From: Valencia hispanica
Lineage: Eukaryota; Chordata; Actinopteri; Cyprinodontiformes; Valenciidae
Reading direction: 5' to 3'
DNA: 64,000 nt
NCBI GenBank assembly: GCA_963556495.2
Contig: OY747700.1
Location: forward strand, 3,708,501 to 3,772,500
Part shown: piece after piece, positions 11,011 to 24,600 of the stretch
Layout: the number at the start of each line of letters is the position of its first letter
How positions within the stretch are numbered: the first letter of the stretch is position 1
Notes under the pieces: model-generated
Database searches by the model: none
Told to the model about the DNA's origin: nothing
Seen by the model: the letters and a program-made list of their open reading frames with translations, nothing else
Program-made: the position numbers and the translations under genes

Positions 11011-14000
11011 CACACACATATTTTAAAAAAGTACCTCTAATGATACATAAAATAAATATTAGCAAAATTTAAATTTCTTACAATGTATTTTAAAAAAATC
11101 ATAATTCTATAAATTAATTTGAAAAATCTATTACAGAACAAAAACAAAGCTTGGCTACAATAAAATGATTTCTAATAAATGAAACTTGGACTCACTTCTC
11201 CTCTCCTGTCAGCTGCTTCTCCAGGTCTCTGCGGGGCGTCTGACCTCCAGAGCTGCAGACGGAGACAAGCTGGGCTTTATTACTCGCATTCAGCTGCAAC
11301 ACAAACTGCCACCACAGGGAGGCGCTGTAAGCAGCAGGCTTCACCTCACAGCCGGTTAGTGAAGCAAACAAGAGCTCAGCGGGTCATCTCTGGAACCCAG
11401 ACTGGGTCAGGGTCAGGGTCATAACCCGGAGGCCGGTTCCAGGACTTCCAGGAGACCAGCAGCATCACACTGAAACTCACCAGGTTCAGACCTCTACACC
11501 AGGACTTCAGCTGTCTGTCAGACACGAGGCACGTTTCCACCATCTTCTAACTTCAGGGTGATTTAACTGGATCTTTTTATAACGAGGTAAACTGTCGACC
11601 CGCTCCTCTCAGCCGCCGTGTCTCCTTACACAAGTGGCCCTTTAAGGAATCAGCTAAATACTTCCATATATCAGGACTGTTTTAGCGTTGTGTTTGTGTT
11701 TGGTGCTGCTGCGAGTAGTCGACCGAACCGATGAGGTCGAATATGAAATATTGTCGACGTCAGTTTTTGTCGTCGAGCATAAAGTTTCAAAGGACCAAAA
11801 CAACATTTTTCCCAAACCACTAGATGGCGCTGCACGCTTTAGTCGTAGACTTCCACTCAACTCAGATGACGGCCTTCCCAGTGCCACTGACGCTGAGCCT
11901 TCCTCTCCCCCCCCACCCGACCACAAAAAAGACAAAAAAACAATCATGGTGGAAAAAGAAGAAAGTGCCGAGGTCACTTTGTATTTGTTTTTGTATTAAA
12001 TCTTGAATCATTAAAGGTAAGTTTACATGTTACCGTGGCAACCAGAGATCGTTAGCCGAGTGTTATGTTGTCTGCTCGATGTTAGGAGGACGCTGTTAAT
12101 AAAGCTGTGAATACACATTGGATTTACGTCTATTGTTATAATTAAAAAAATAACCCGTTTTTATACCGTCCGTTATCATTTATCCGCCACGCATTAAAGG
12201 CCGGTCCCTGAAAATATTGTCTGATATTAAATCGGTCCGTGGCGAAAAAAAAGGTTGGGGACCACTGATTTAGACCAAAAGGATGTAAAGTGTGGGTATA
12301 TTTTAGGCAATCCAAAAATAAACGAGTAGTTTGTACCCTCTGCAAGGCGATCTATTGAGCTTAAAGTGATTGGAGGTGGTTTGCTCAGCAGGTAGCTCGC
12401 TGTGTGGCCTAATGTCTGGTAAGTTTTCTGCCTCATGAGGCGTTGAGGTGAAAATCAAACTGGTTGATCTCACTGTATCGGCTCTATGTGATCTGTGGGC
12501 TCAGGGCAAATATTCAAGTGACCAATCAAAACGCGTTCTCCGCTCACATGACTCAAAGATGGCAGCCCCCCCGTCTTCACGTCAGAAAAATGAACGAAAC
12601 GGAGACAGAGATGTATTTGGATATGGAGGAAATGCTGCTACTTTTTTTTCTCCAAAGCTTTTTTGAAGGATTTAACAGCAATACAGAGAAACTGTACTGT
12701 GTAAAAAGTTGTCATACAACATATGGCCGTTAGTACACAACTAAATCTTGTTGCATAGAAACAAAAACATTTTCAATTTGTGTATTTTTAAAGAAATTTA
12801 TTTAGAAAAATAAAAAAAATTAAACAAGAATTTAGTGAAGAATTTTATAAATGATTAATTAGTTAATACTATTAAATAAATAAAATTATTTTTTTAAAGG
12901 TTTTGTGGCCACAGTGGCCTTTATTTATAGTGGACAGGTTACAGAAAGGGGAGAGAAGTGGGGGTAGAGACATTCGGCAAATGTCCTCGGGCCGGAGTCG
13001 AACCCGGGACAGCCGCATCGAGGGCTAAGACCTCTGAACATGGGGCGCCCGCCCTAAACCACTGCGCCACGCGACGCCCCGAATAAATAACATTCTTAAT
13101 TAGTGAATTAAGAATTTAATTAAGAAAATAAGAATTTTATTCACTTTAAATATTTTCAGTTTTGTTAATTGAATGGTAATGTTTAATGAAAAGAAAATGA
13201 CGTGGAATTAAATAGCTTTTTTCTTCTTAGACAAAATAATCATTTAAACTAATTGATTAGTTGGTAAATTAGTCAGAAGACTAATCAAAATGAACTTGGT
13301 CGTTTGTGGCAGCCCTGCTGTTATAAATCTGCTTCCCCAGCAACTCTTCGTATTCTTACAAAGCCGACTGTTTGGCGACGTCTGCTCATTTCCCTCTGAA
13401 ATACAACCAATCAGCGAGACTTAACCAGAGCTCCCGCTGAGCGACTTGCCCGGGCCATTTCCGAGTAAATACCCCCCATACAAGCACCGTATGAAACGGC
13501 CCCGGAAACGGCCCTGTCTGCCCGTCCCGATGTAATGGAGACGCGCGTATACCGGGAAGGTCCGGTAAAATCACCCTGAAGTCCCGATAGTGGAAACGCA
13601 CCTTATGTGTGAGAGTCGGCTCCTCTGTGCAGCAGCGCCCCCTGCTGTCTACAGCCACACCGCAGCATCACACCCTTAAAGGCTGATCCATCGTAATCAT
13701 TACAGGCTGTAGACACAGAGCGCCGTTTCAGCAACAAACATTCCTGGTTTCATGCTTTTCGGACCTGCAGCATCAATGATATTCATCATCGGGCTGCAGC
13801 AGCACAGAGGAGCTGCATCAGAACTACCCGCAGTGCAAACATGCAGCAGTTCTGCAACTGAACCTGGATGGTGGAGAGAAGACGTCGGGTTCCTCCGCCC
13901 TCTCCACCTTCTGAGGCTCACTGGGGGGGAACAAGGAGGAGGAGGAGAGATGGAGTGAGAGGAAGGAGGACAGAGGAAACACTGGAGAGGATTCGTCCCA

Positions 14001-15648
14001 ACACACACAGACACACACAGGATAGTTCCATCCTGCTGCGTTTAGCATCAGAAACATCTAAGGAGGAGAAACCTGACCTCCTGTCACATCATCTGAGTCT
14101 GAACTATCTCCTGCCAGCCACACAGTCATGTCTACATCTCTGTGTGTGAACATTTACGGCTTATGGAACCACTTTTCCAGGTTACACACCAACATTTTGA
14201 GATAAGTGGGTTCATGGAACCATTTTGATGGTCTCGTCATTTGTGACTCTTAAATGAGTCTTATTAATCTATTAATAAAGTTTAAAATTACTACAACAAC
14301 GTTGGAACAGCTATTATTTCAGCAGCTTGACCTTTCTTTTGATTCTGATGGCCCATAATAAAGTTGTTCTCCTAAAACGTATTGTGTAAATAGTTAAAGG
14401 CTGTAAAAAACAGGAGAACCTAAAAACCTAGCTTACACGGCTTTACATTGTCGTGTCTCCCGATGATGCTGAGTCGGTTAATGTACTTTTCAATTGTGTT
14501 TTAGATTTCAAGTCATGGATGGCAGAGAACTTCTTACAGCTCAATCAGGACAAAACTAAAGTTTGAATCATTGGTCCTGAAGACAAGAGAGACATTATTT
14601 TACCAGAACTGCAACATTTTAAACCTTCTCATTGTGTGAGAAATCTGGGCGTCATTTTTGACTAAATTTTATTTCTAATATCAAAAGTAAAACTAAAATA
14701 CGATTTTATCATCCTTAAACAAATAGCCAGAGTCCGCCCATTTCGATCTCTTGCCAGCTCAGAGGTGTTGATGGATGCTTCTATTTTCAGTAGATTAGAT
14801 AATTGTAATGCGCTGCTTTCTGGTCTTCCTAAAAAGAGGATTTCACGTCTACAACTACTCCAGAACTCAGCTGCACGAGTGCTGAAGAGGACCAGGGGAC
14901 AGGAACACATTACATCAGTGTTAAAGTTGTTGCATTGGCTCCCTTTTAAAGGTTTTTTTATTAGTTTATAAATGTCTTTAATGGTCTTGATCTTTCCTAT
15001 TTATTCAGCCTTCTTTTAAAGTATGAGCCCTCGCGGCCCCTCAGGTCCTCTGGTACCGGCCTTTTAGTTGTTCCACTAGTCAGAACTAAGACATACGGCG
15101 AAGCCTCCTTCTAAAGCCTACTTTATATTTCTCTGTCAGCAAGTTTGCACTCACACGCCTGGGCAGAGACATTTTCTCTGCTGTTGAGAAACAGTTCTCC
15201 TCCAGGACAGCAGGGGGCGCAGACCTTTTCTGGCTGTCTGACGTCTCTGGTTGACGATAGTTTATTTACTTCAGCTTGTAAACACACATCCAGTCAAGGA
15301 GAAATGGCCGACAGAGAGCGAGTTTTGATTGAGCTGGAAAGCTTTTTACTAGAAGTGCAGCTCATTGACTCATCTAAAAACATGGAAACAAACAAACACA
15401 GCGTCTGTTTTGTTGTTCTCTACACCTCCTGGTGTTCAAAATGGTGGCCAAAAGCTGCATTGACTACTAATGACATCGACTATAGAGCACCGTTCTGGTG
15501 AAATGATCTGGGGCTGACCAATCGCAGACATGCGCTCTGCGGCTGTGCTTCTGGTTACCTGCCCGCCCTGATCATGGCGCCCTCTGTGGCGACTCATCCG
15601 AGGCTGTGGGGTGGCTGCCTGTGTGACTGGACCCCCAAATATAATTTC

Positions 15649-15691
<43 letters not shown>

Positions 15692-18600
15692 TTTATTGCA
15701 TGCTCACTTAAAGAGACGGGAACGGACTGAGCAGTGTTTTTGCAGTGAAGGGAACGGGGTACGAATGTGTCATGTGTATGCTTAGAGTTTAACTGGTTGT
15801 GGACGATTGATTTAGCTTGAATTTTTTTAATCTGCTTATATTTTTGTTTTTATCATGAAAACACTTTGTGTTATTTTTGTCATGAAAACTGCTCTACAAA
15901 TAAAACTTGATTGATAGCTGTGGGGGGTTGAGGAGCATCTTAGGAGCTCGTAGGACTGCGCTCTTCTGGATTCAAGGCAGAGTCCCTCTCCCAGTTTGGC
16001 TACATGTTGCATAAAAATGTGTTCTGGCCTCAAGATGCTTAAAAGTTCCCTTGAACCATCCATTTGCATATTGTATAGTTGTATATTGTTGTTAACAGAC
16101 TTCATAAACCTGTGAAATGCCATATGTAATGTTTGTATATTCTAAAAGTAATTTTCTATTGTTGAAGTGAGCTTTGATTTCTCTGTGTAAAAATAAAACA
16201 AAAGTTTGATAATAGCTTCTGTGCTCACCAGATGAAGGGAAGCTGCGTCCCCATAAGCACCTCAAAAGTCACAGTGGTCTCTTAAACCACAAATACACAA
16301 GTGTGTGTGTGTGTGTGTGTGTGTTGGGACAACAGCATGAGCGTCTGATGATGAGGACGACGTGGCAGATGGATCAATCAGACCTTCAAAAAGCCTAAAG
16401 ATTCAGCTCTGGATGAAGGAGACTTTAATCATCTGACATTTAGCATCACGAGGAGAAGGAGAAGGTTGGAAGGAGCAGAAGAAGAGTGTGAGGAGAGGAA
16501 GAGGAGGAAGTCACCTGAGCCGGCGTCTCTGAGGTGTCTGCTGGTCCAGGTCCCTCTGCTGGCGCTCCTCTCTCGTCATCCCTTTGTAGTTGGAGGTCAA
16601 ACCGAAGATGGGCCGCGACCACTCGTCTGGAAGGAGACAACCCAGAAGATCAGCAACGACACGTTGGCAACAACATCTCAGTAATGACACTTCAGCAACG
16701 ACATCTCGGCAATTATAGGACGACGACGACCATCTGCGACGAGATCTCAGCAACGACACGTCAGCGATGACATGTCAGTAATGAAACTTCAGCAACGACG
16801 ACGACACATTAGAAACGACACGACTGCGATGACATCTCGGCAACGATACGTCAGCGACATTACGTCGGCGGCAACATCTCAACCGCATTTTAAAACTGGA
16901 CCAGAACCTTGTACATGACCTGCTGCTGGGTTCCTTGGTCTCCATGATGCTGGATGTTCTCTATAGAACCAATGAGGCCATTTAGGGGGGTGAACATGTG
17001 GTGATATTTTAGTGAGGAGCGGCTCTTACTGATGAGCTTCAGAGCGAGGTCTTTGTTGGGTCGGGATTCTTTGGGATGCTTGTAGAGGAACATGACGGCC
17101 CGTCCGATCCCGCTGTGCTTCAGGGTCTCCTGGCTGACGTTGGGGAGCTGCAGCAGGGAGACAAGGCGTGACTGAAGGTCCGGCAGCTGATCTCAGGTCA
17201 GGTCCAGCCAGAACTCCGGACTCACCTCCTGCAGGATCCGGAGCAGCTCCTCTCTGATCCGGAGGGCGGGCAGCGATTTGTCCGGCAGAGGACTGATCCA
17301 CTCTTTGATGGCCGACATCACTCCGCTGTCGATGAACGTCTCCTTAAGGTCCTGTCTGAGGGAACAGAGAGGACAGCAGCGCCTTAGACTGGAGGGAACC
17401 AACTGGTTCTGATTCCAAACGGAGCAGAAATAAACCGGGACTCACTTCTTAAGGTGCATGACGACCTGCGGCAGCAGCGTAAGCTTCTTCAGCGCTGGTT
17501 TCTTCTGGCTGTTCAGAGTCCGATCCTCCTGTTAGACAAACACAGAGTCAGCCAGGGCTGCAGCTCTGCCTGCCAGGCTTTTATTGTGAAAGGCAGGAAA
17601 ACTTAAATAACAGACTTTTATTGTTAAAGGCTGGTCTAAATAGTCCAGGCTTTTATTGTGATAGGAAGATGGGGTTAAATAGATCAGGCTTTTATTCTGA
17701 AAGGCAGGCAGGTTTAAATAAGCTGGGCTTTAAATGTGAAAGGCAAGTATGCCGTTTCTGCTGGGTTTTTTTATTGACAAAGGACATTTAGCTGCATGTG
17801 CTGGGCTTTTATTGTGAAAAGGCACGCTGACCTCTGCGGCCTCGTTCATCTTGGTGATCATGGCGCTGACGACGTCGTCGGCGTCGCTGATGAACGTCCC
17901 TCCGTCTCGGTGTCGCCTCTTGCGGCTGTTCATGGCTTTTCTCTTGGCCAGCATGATGTCGAAGTCTGACATTAAGCTTGTGCTGCAGAAAACAAACAGG
18001 TTTAACACAGCGTCTGACAGAAACGGCGAGGAACCACCTGAACCGGGACACCTACTCCTGTCCGCCGCGGTCCACTCCCTCGTCGGAGTCGGACTCCTCC
18101 TCCACCGGCTGCTGCTGCTCCTTCGGCTGCTTGTTGACGGCCTCCAGCTCCTCCTGGTTGAAGCCCTGCAGGAGGAGGAGCAGGTTGGAGAGGAGCTGGA
18201 GCTGACTGCAGGCCAGTTTCAGAGACAACAGCATCAGAGAGGCGACCCTTACCGTAAACTCCTCCTCCTCCTCGTCTCCGGACTCTCCGAAGATGTCGGC
18301 GATCATTTTCCTGAAACAAGCAGGGTCAGACTGAGGGTTAGCAGTCGGGTCAGATCCAGACTCAGGATCTCTGCAGGTCTAACTTACAACTTTAGAACCA
18401 TATAAAACTGGGTTATTCACCCAGAGATCCTCATGGGGAGCCTAAGGCTCCTTCCCCATCCTGTCGGCCCATGGGTCCTCTGGCCGAAAAACAAAATATG
18501 AATGGAAGTCAATGGAGCGATAAGTTATTTTCTGGTCCTGAATCACACATATGATGTACCTCAATTTAAATGACAACTAATGATGATGTGTTCTGACTGT

Positions 18601-21600
18601 GTTTGTCAAGTGATTTGGGATTTATTTGATTGTAAAAACTCACAATTAAAATGTCAACAAATCAGAAGTCACATATCTGACGTCACAGAGCTAACGCTAG
18701 CTATCACTAAAAATCCTCACAGAGACCTTGTGGAGCTGCATGCTGGCTCTCTCTCTACCGACTGTTTCTCCCCCAGCATAGCTGCTGCTTTCCACAGTTA
18801 TGGTGCTTTTCTCCACCTTTAACGCTCCTTCCTTCATCCTGGAGGAAGGAGGTGAAGCTCACTAATCTCACCGCCATTTTTCTCCTCCTTCAGTTGTAGT
18901 ACAATAAGTGTTTTTACACAAAACCTAAAGTAACTTTTGCCGCAGGTCAAAAATTAGCGTTTTCTCTGCATCAAAATGGTTTGTCTTTTTTTATTCACGG
19001 ACATCATATGTTTAATCCATAGCACATTTCAAACGGGATCAGAAAATAACTTTTATTGCTCCATTGACTCTCATAAATTTTTTTGGGCAGTAGGGGAACC
19101 CTGGTCCAGAAGTAGAAGGGCGGGGCTTAGCCTCCACCTTTCTGCTTTTGATCTAGCTGGGACAACCCTGATACATGCGTTGTGTACGGGGCACCAGTAG
19201 GGGGCAGTCTGATTCCCAGATGCTGGATTTACGGATGCAGAACTTCAGATCAGAGATTGTTAGAACTTCCTGAAAAATTTACCTGGCTCAGACAGACCTG
19301 ATACGTTATCCTGTACCTATTATCAGAACTGGTTCTAAACCGGAACGGACCCAGTCGGTGTTTGATCGGGTTCTGACCCAGAGTTTAGTCTAAGCCGGGT
19401 CGGTTCCAGATCTACCGCTGCAGTTCTGCTTCATGCCAGAAGGCGTCGGCGACTAAACTCACTCCTCTTCGTCTTCCCCTCCGGAGTCGCTGTCGCTGCC
19501 GAACAGCGCCTTCTCGTCCTTCTTCGCCGCCGGGGCCGGTTTCGCCGGGTCGTCCTCGTCGCTCCCGCTGTCTGAGCCGAGCTCCCTCAGTTTGGCCGCC
19601 AGGCTCTTATCCGGACCGACGGAACCGTCGCTGCCGGAGTTCTCGTCGTCGGACACCGCCCGACTCCTCTTCGCCGCTGAGACACATGAAAGCAAAGAAA
19701 GAAATCGGTTCTGGTGTTCTGGGACGGATTCTGGGTCAGAAGAACCGGGTCAGAACAGAACTTTAATGACTAAACCGCGTTGCTCTACCTGGTTTGTCCT
19801 CCTTCTCCTCATCCTCGTCTTCGCTGTCCGACAGGATGGCCTTCTTCCTCTTTACTGCAGACACACAAACACAGGCTGATACAGAGAGACTGGACCCGAC
19901 AGAACCGAGGCTGAAAAGCTGATGGTTGACCAAACCATGACCTCCTGAAACCATAAGAAGCTCAGAACCCCAGTGAGGGTCTGGGAAGGAGAAGTTTGGG
20001 AACGTCTCCAGGATTAGCTGGGTCAGATTCTGGGAACGCAACATCCAATCAGAACAGAGGGGGCGTGGTCAAGGCGAGGACCGCCGGATCTGAGTTCAGT
20101 ACCTGGTTTCTGGTCCTCTTCATCGCCATCGTCTCTGCGCTTCTCCTCCTCCTCTTCCTTCTGCTGCTCTTCATCACTTCCAGCTGCGGCTTTCTTCCTC
20201 CGTCCTTCATCCTCCTCCTCCTCGCTGTCAGACTGCATCACGCCCTTCCACTTCCCTCCTCTCTCTCCCTCGTCTTCCTCCCGTTTCTCCACCGCCTCCT
20301 CCTCGGAGTCTATCGGCGCCGCCTTGCGTCTGGCGGTCGTCTCTGTGTCAGAGTCACTGTCAGAGCGGCGCTTCGGCGATGCCGCCGCTTTACCCTCTTC
20401 GTTCTCAGAGTCGCTATGAGCGTCCGCTGCTTTGGGCACGTCCTCCACCTCCGAGCTGCTCCCTCGGCGTTTGACGGGGGACGCCTCCTCTTCATCCTCC
20501 TCTTCCTCATTGTCGGATGCTCCGCGTTTGACCGGAGACGATTCCTCGTTGTCCGACCCGCTCGTCCGCCTTTTCTCCGGCGACTCCTCTTCCTCGTCGT
20601 TCTCGGAGCCGCTCATTCTGCGTTTGAGCGGAGAGTCTTCGTCGTCGCTGTCGGCGGGCCGCGCCGCCTCCGATTCGCTGTCGGCGGGCCGCGCCGGCTC
20701 CGCCTCCGATTCGCTGTCGGCGGGCCGAGCCGGCTCCGCCTCAGAGTCGCTGTCGGCGGGCCGAGCCGGCTCCGCTTCCGATTCGCTGTCGGCGGGCCGA
20801 GCCGGCTCCGCCTCCGATTCGCTGTCGGCAGGCCGAGCCGGCTCCGCCTCAGAGTCGCTGTCGGCGGGCCGAGCCGGCTCCGCCTCAGAGTCGCTCCTGT
20901 CGCCGTGGCTCCCGGGGGCCTCGCCGTCGGAGTCACTGTCGGCCCTGCGGCGGTCCTCCGCGTCTGAGCTGCTGCCCGCCCCGCCTGTTTCCATGCCGTT
21001 GGGGGCGTCTTCATCGTTGCTGCCCTCATCCTGCAGAGAGCAAAACATAAGGACGTCAACACGCTGACCGGCGAAGGCAGAGAAGAAGAACCAACCTGAA
21101 GTTGACTTTGGGCAAGGAGAAGAAGCTGGAGGTGAAACTCTCCTCTACCTGTGGTTGGAGGATCATTTAGTTCCTCCAGAGAGTTCTGGGTCTGGCCCAG
21201 GTTCTCCTCCCAGTGGGACCGACACCAACATGGGGCAGCAGGTCTAATCTGAGCTGCTCTGAATGATGGAGATGCAGTCCAGCAGGACAAACCATCAGCA
21301 TCTACAGGCTGAAGAACGATTGTCCACTTCTCGCACTCTGCTAATTTCTCCTACTGCTCTACATTTATGTTTTATCTGCAGTAACTTTATGGAGCTATTT
21401 CTGTGTCTAGCTGTGTTTCAGCAGCTTTGCAGTTTTCTGGAAGTTTGTTCCAAATTAGAGGAGCATAGAAACTGAAAGCTGCTTCTCCATGTTTGGTTCT
21501 GATTCTAGGGATGTTTAGTAGGCTGGAATTAGAGGACCTGATTGGTCGGGGGGGTTGCTATAGTAACAGTAGATCTTCAACATACTTTGGTGCCAAGCCG

Positions 21601-24600
21601 TGTGATGATTTATAAACTAGTAAAAGTATTTTAAAGTCTATTCTCTGAGCTACAGGGAGCCAGTGTAAGGACTTTAGAACTGGGGTGATGTGCTCTACTT
21701 TCCTGGTTCTTGTGAGGAACACGAGCAGCAGCGTTCTGGATCAGCTGCAGCTGTCTGATTGACTTTTTAGGCAGACCTGTAAAGACGCTGTTGCAGTAAT
21801 CAATCCGACTAAAGATAAACGCATGGATGAGTTTTTCTAGGTCCTGTTGCGACATCAGTCCTTTAATCCTAGAAATGTTCTTCAGGTGATAGAAGGCTGA
21901 CCTTGTTATTGACCTTTATGTGACCCTGGAGGTTCAGGTCTGAGTCCATTACTACACCTAGATTTCAGGCCTGATCAGTAGTTTCTAGCTGGATTAACTG
22001 AAGCTGTGTGCTGGTTGTTGATCGTTCCTCTTTAGGTCCAAAAGTAATTACTTCTGTTTTGTTTCTGTTTAGCTGGAGAAAGTTATGGCACGTCCATCCA
22101 TTGATTTGCTCGATGCATTTACTTAGGGTTTGGATGGGTTCAAAGTCACCTGGTGACATCGTAATGTAGAGCTGAGTATCATCTGCATAGTTATGGTAGC
22201 TAATCTTATTGGTTGTTATAATCTGGGCTAGTGGGAGCCTTTAGGTATTAAATAAGAGGGGCCCCAGGATCAGAGTCCGACCCAAAATTAGATAAGGGTC
22301 AGTCGCTACAGACAGCTCCTCATCCTGAGCCCGGTTCTGTTGCCACCACAAACTCAGAACCAGGTTCATCGTTCTCTGAGTTGATGACCAGCCTGTCGGT
22401 GGTCAGGGTTTCTATCAGTGCTTCCCCTCATCAGCAACATGAATAACTCTGACCTCTGACCGCCGGCCGTTGCTTCTCATCTCCTCGCCGTCAGACTGAG
22501 GATGCTCGTCCTGAACCGGAGTGCCGCCTCCATCGTCTGAAAAACAAACAGGAGAAAATGATCTTCAGCATGTTGGACGTCATCACACAAACTCAGAACC
22601 TCACCAGAACTCCACAGGAGACACATGAGGTTACTCAGGAACCAAAGCTCCACTCAGAAATAACCGGTTCTACAGGGATGGTTCCGAACAACAAAGATAA
22701 TCAGACATTTTCAAAGAAGATCTGTTATTTTTTTATTGGAGACTTCAAAGCTCAGAGTTAAAACTATTTCTGGGACGATAATCAGGTACTGGACCGGTAC
22801 CGGACCGGATCACTGAAGTGGAAAGCAGCGAGAATTCAAGACGAGATCTTCAGGACAGCAGGGGAATTATCCAGGATGTAAACTTTAAAGGATTCCTTGA
22901 TCCAAGGAAAGTAAACAGAACTGGATCAGGACAGGATGTTTGACCCAAACTGTATACAGAACATCAGAATCAGCTTCACTGGCCAAGTCATATTTCAGCT
23001 GTCAGCGTATTATAATAAATCCCGGTAACTATTCTCAGCTATAAAATCAGACGTTTTTAGAAATGGCTCCGATTAAAATGGATATTCAGACAGAAGGAAA
23101 CACGATCGCTCGCTTCAGTAACTTTCAGTTAGTAGTGGGCGATAAAAAAAGCTTATAAAAGGTAGAAATGACATAAATTTAGCCAAAAGTAGAGATTTTG
23201 ACTATACCGGCCTACCGCGATTATGCATTTTGATGATGTCATTAAGAAGGATAAATACTGATGTTCTGTGTTCGTCTTTACACGTTTAAAATGTGTTGTT
23301 TTCCATTTAACAGAAGAAAAACCCTGTTCAGCTTAAAGCATTTTTATTCAAATTTGTGCAGCTTTGTTTTTTTGCAATATAAAATTTATGAATAAACAGG
23401 AAAGCGGACAATTTTTAACGTTGTTTATAAAAATAACAAAAAAACATTTAGCTTTTAATTTATTTTAAGTATCTTCATCTTTATATTGTAAGAATTTTTG
23501 TGTTGCATTAAAAAAAAAAAAAAGATTAGAATATTTTTTCAATGCAATTTGCACAATAAATGTTCTTTAAATGGCATTCTAGACTTTTTTCAAGTTGTTC
23601 TGCTGTGACATATCTGGACAGTGAGAATGTTGATAAACTGTCATTTGCTTTCCATCCGGGTCACTCTTTGTTTGAACTGTTGCCATCAGACAGACGATAC
23701 AGGACAATCAAATAAAAAATGTACAGACTTAAAAACAGTTTCTATGCGACAGCAATAACCAACCTCAATGCCATAATCAGTTCTTAACACTACACTATAG
23801 GATGACAATAACAGAATGAATGGTGGTATGTGTGTATTTTCGGTAATACGGGAAGGATGTGTTGATTATTTATTTATTATTAATGTTGTATTTTATTGAG
23901 GCACTAACTGTCTGGCACTTTTTTTATTTCGTTGTACAGGTTACAATGACAATAAAGGAAATTTGATTTTGAAATTTTGACATATATAAAGAAAAAAGAA
24001 TATATTGCAATAGATATTGTTACCGCACAGGCTTTAGATTGTATGGCGATATAGATTTGAGGTGATATCATCCCACCCTAGTTTCAGTTAATAAAAGGGA
24101 AAGAATGAAGGACCTTCATTTTTTGTTTTACTGTCCAGATCTGAGAGTAGATGACTTTAACAGCTGAACATTCAGGCTTTAGAGAATCTAATGGCACAAA
24201 TTATAATCAGATCATGTAGAAATGATCATTTCACTTCTAAAAACAAACACCTGGACAGGTTTCATTCAGAGTCAGACAGAAAGCTGTCAGCTGGATCCAT
24301 GAAAACTTTAACACGACACGGAGTGCTTGTTCCTCAGACTGCTGGGTCCCGGCTGGGTGCTCTGGAGTGGCCCAGTCAAAGCCCAGACCTCGATCACAGC
24401 TGACAGAACCGGAACAGTTCAAGCAGGAAGAATGGAGGAAAACCGCAGCCTGACGGAGACCGGTCCACACAGACTCCCTAAATACTGCCTGGAAGGGGGG
24501 GTAATACTTATACAATCACATTTTATGTCACATCATTTTATTTAATGGTCATTATTTTGTAGAAATCAGTTGTTTTTTTAACATTAACAGGGATTTGTTT

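Noticed and set aside
11688..12006. Open frame of about 100 codons on each strand
   Set aside because: No domain, no initiation context or partner exons, and no resemblance to a known family.
13700..14150. Possible coding exon in a GC-richer iws1 intron segment
   Set aside because: Frames overlap on both strands, with no splice-consistent conserved motif; base bias explains them.
16645..16885. CRISPR-like direct repeats
   Set aside because: Units are contiguous and degenerate without spacers, in an intron of a vertebrate gene; it is a minisatellite.
19996..20967. Long plus-strand open frame (323 codons) rich in Arg/Leu/Val
   Set aside because: It is antisense to iws1 exon 3. The acidic GC-rich repeat lacks stops on the other strand, so the frame is an artefact.
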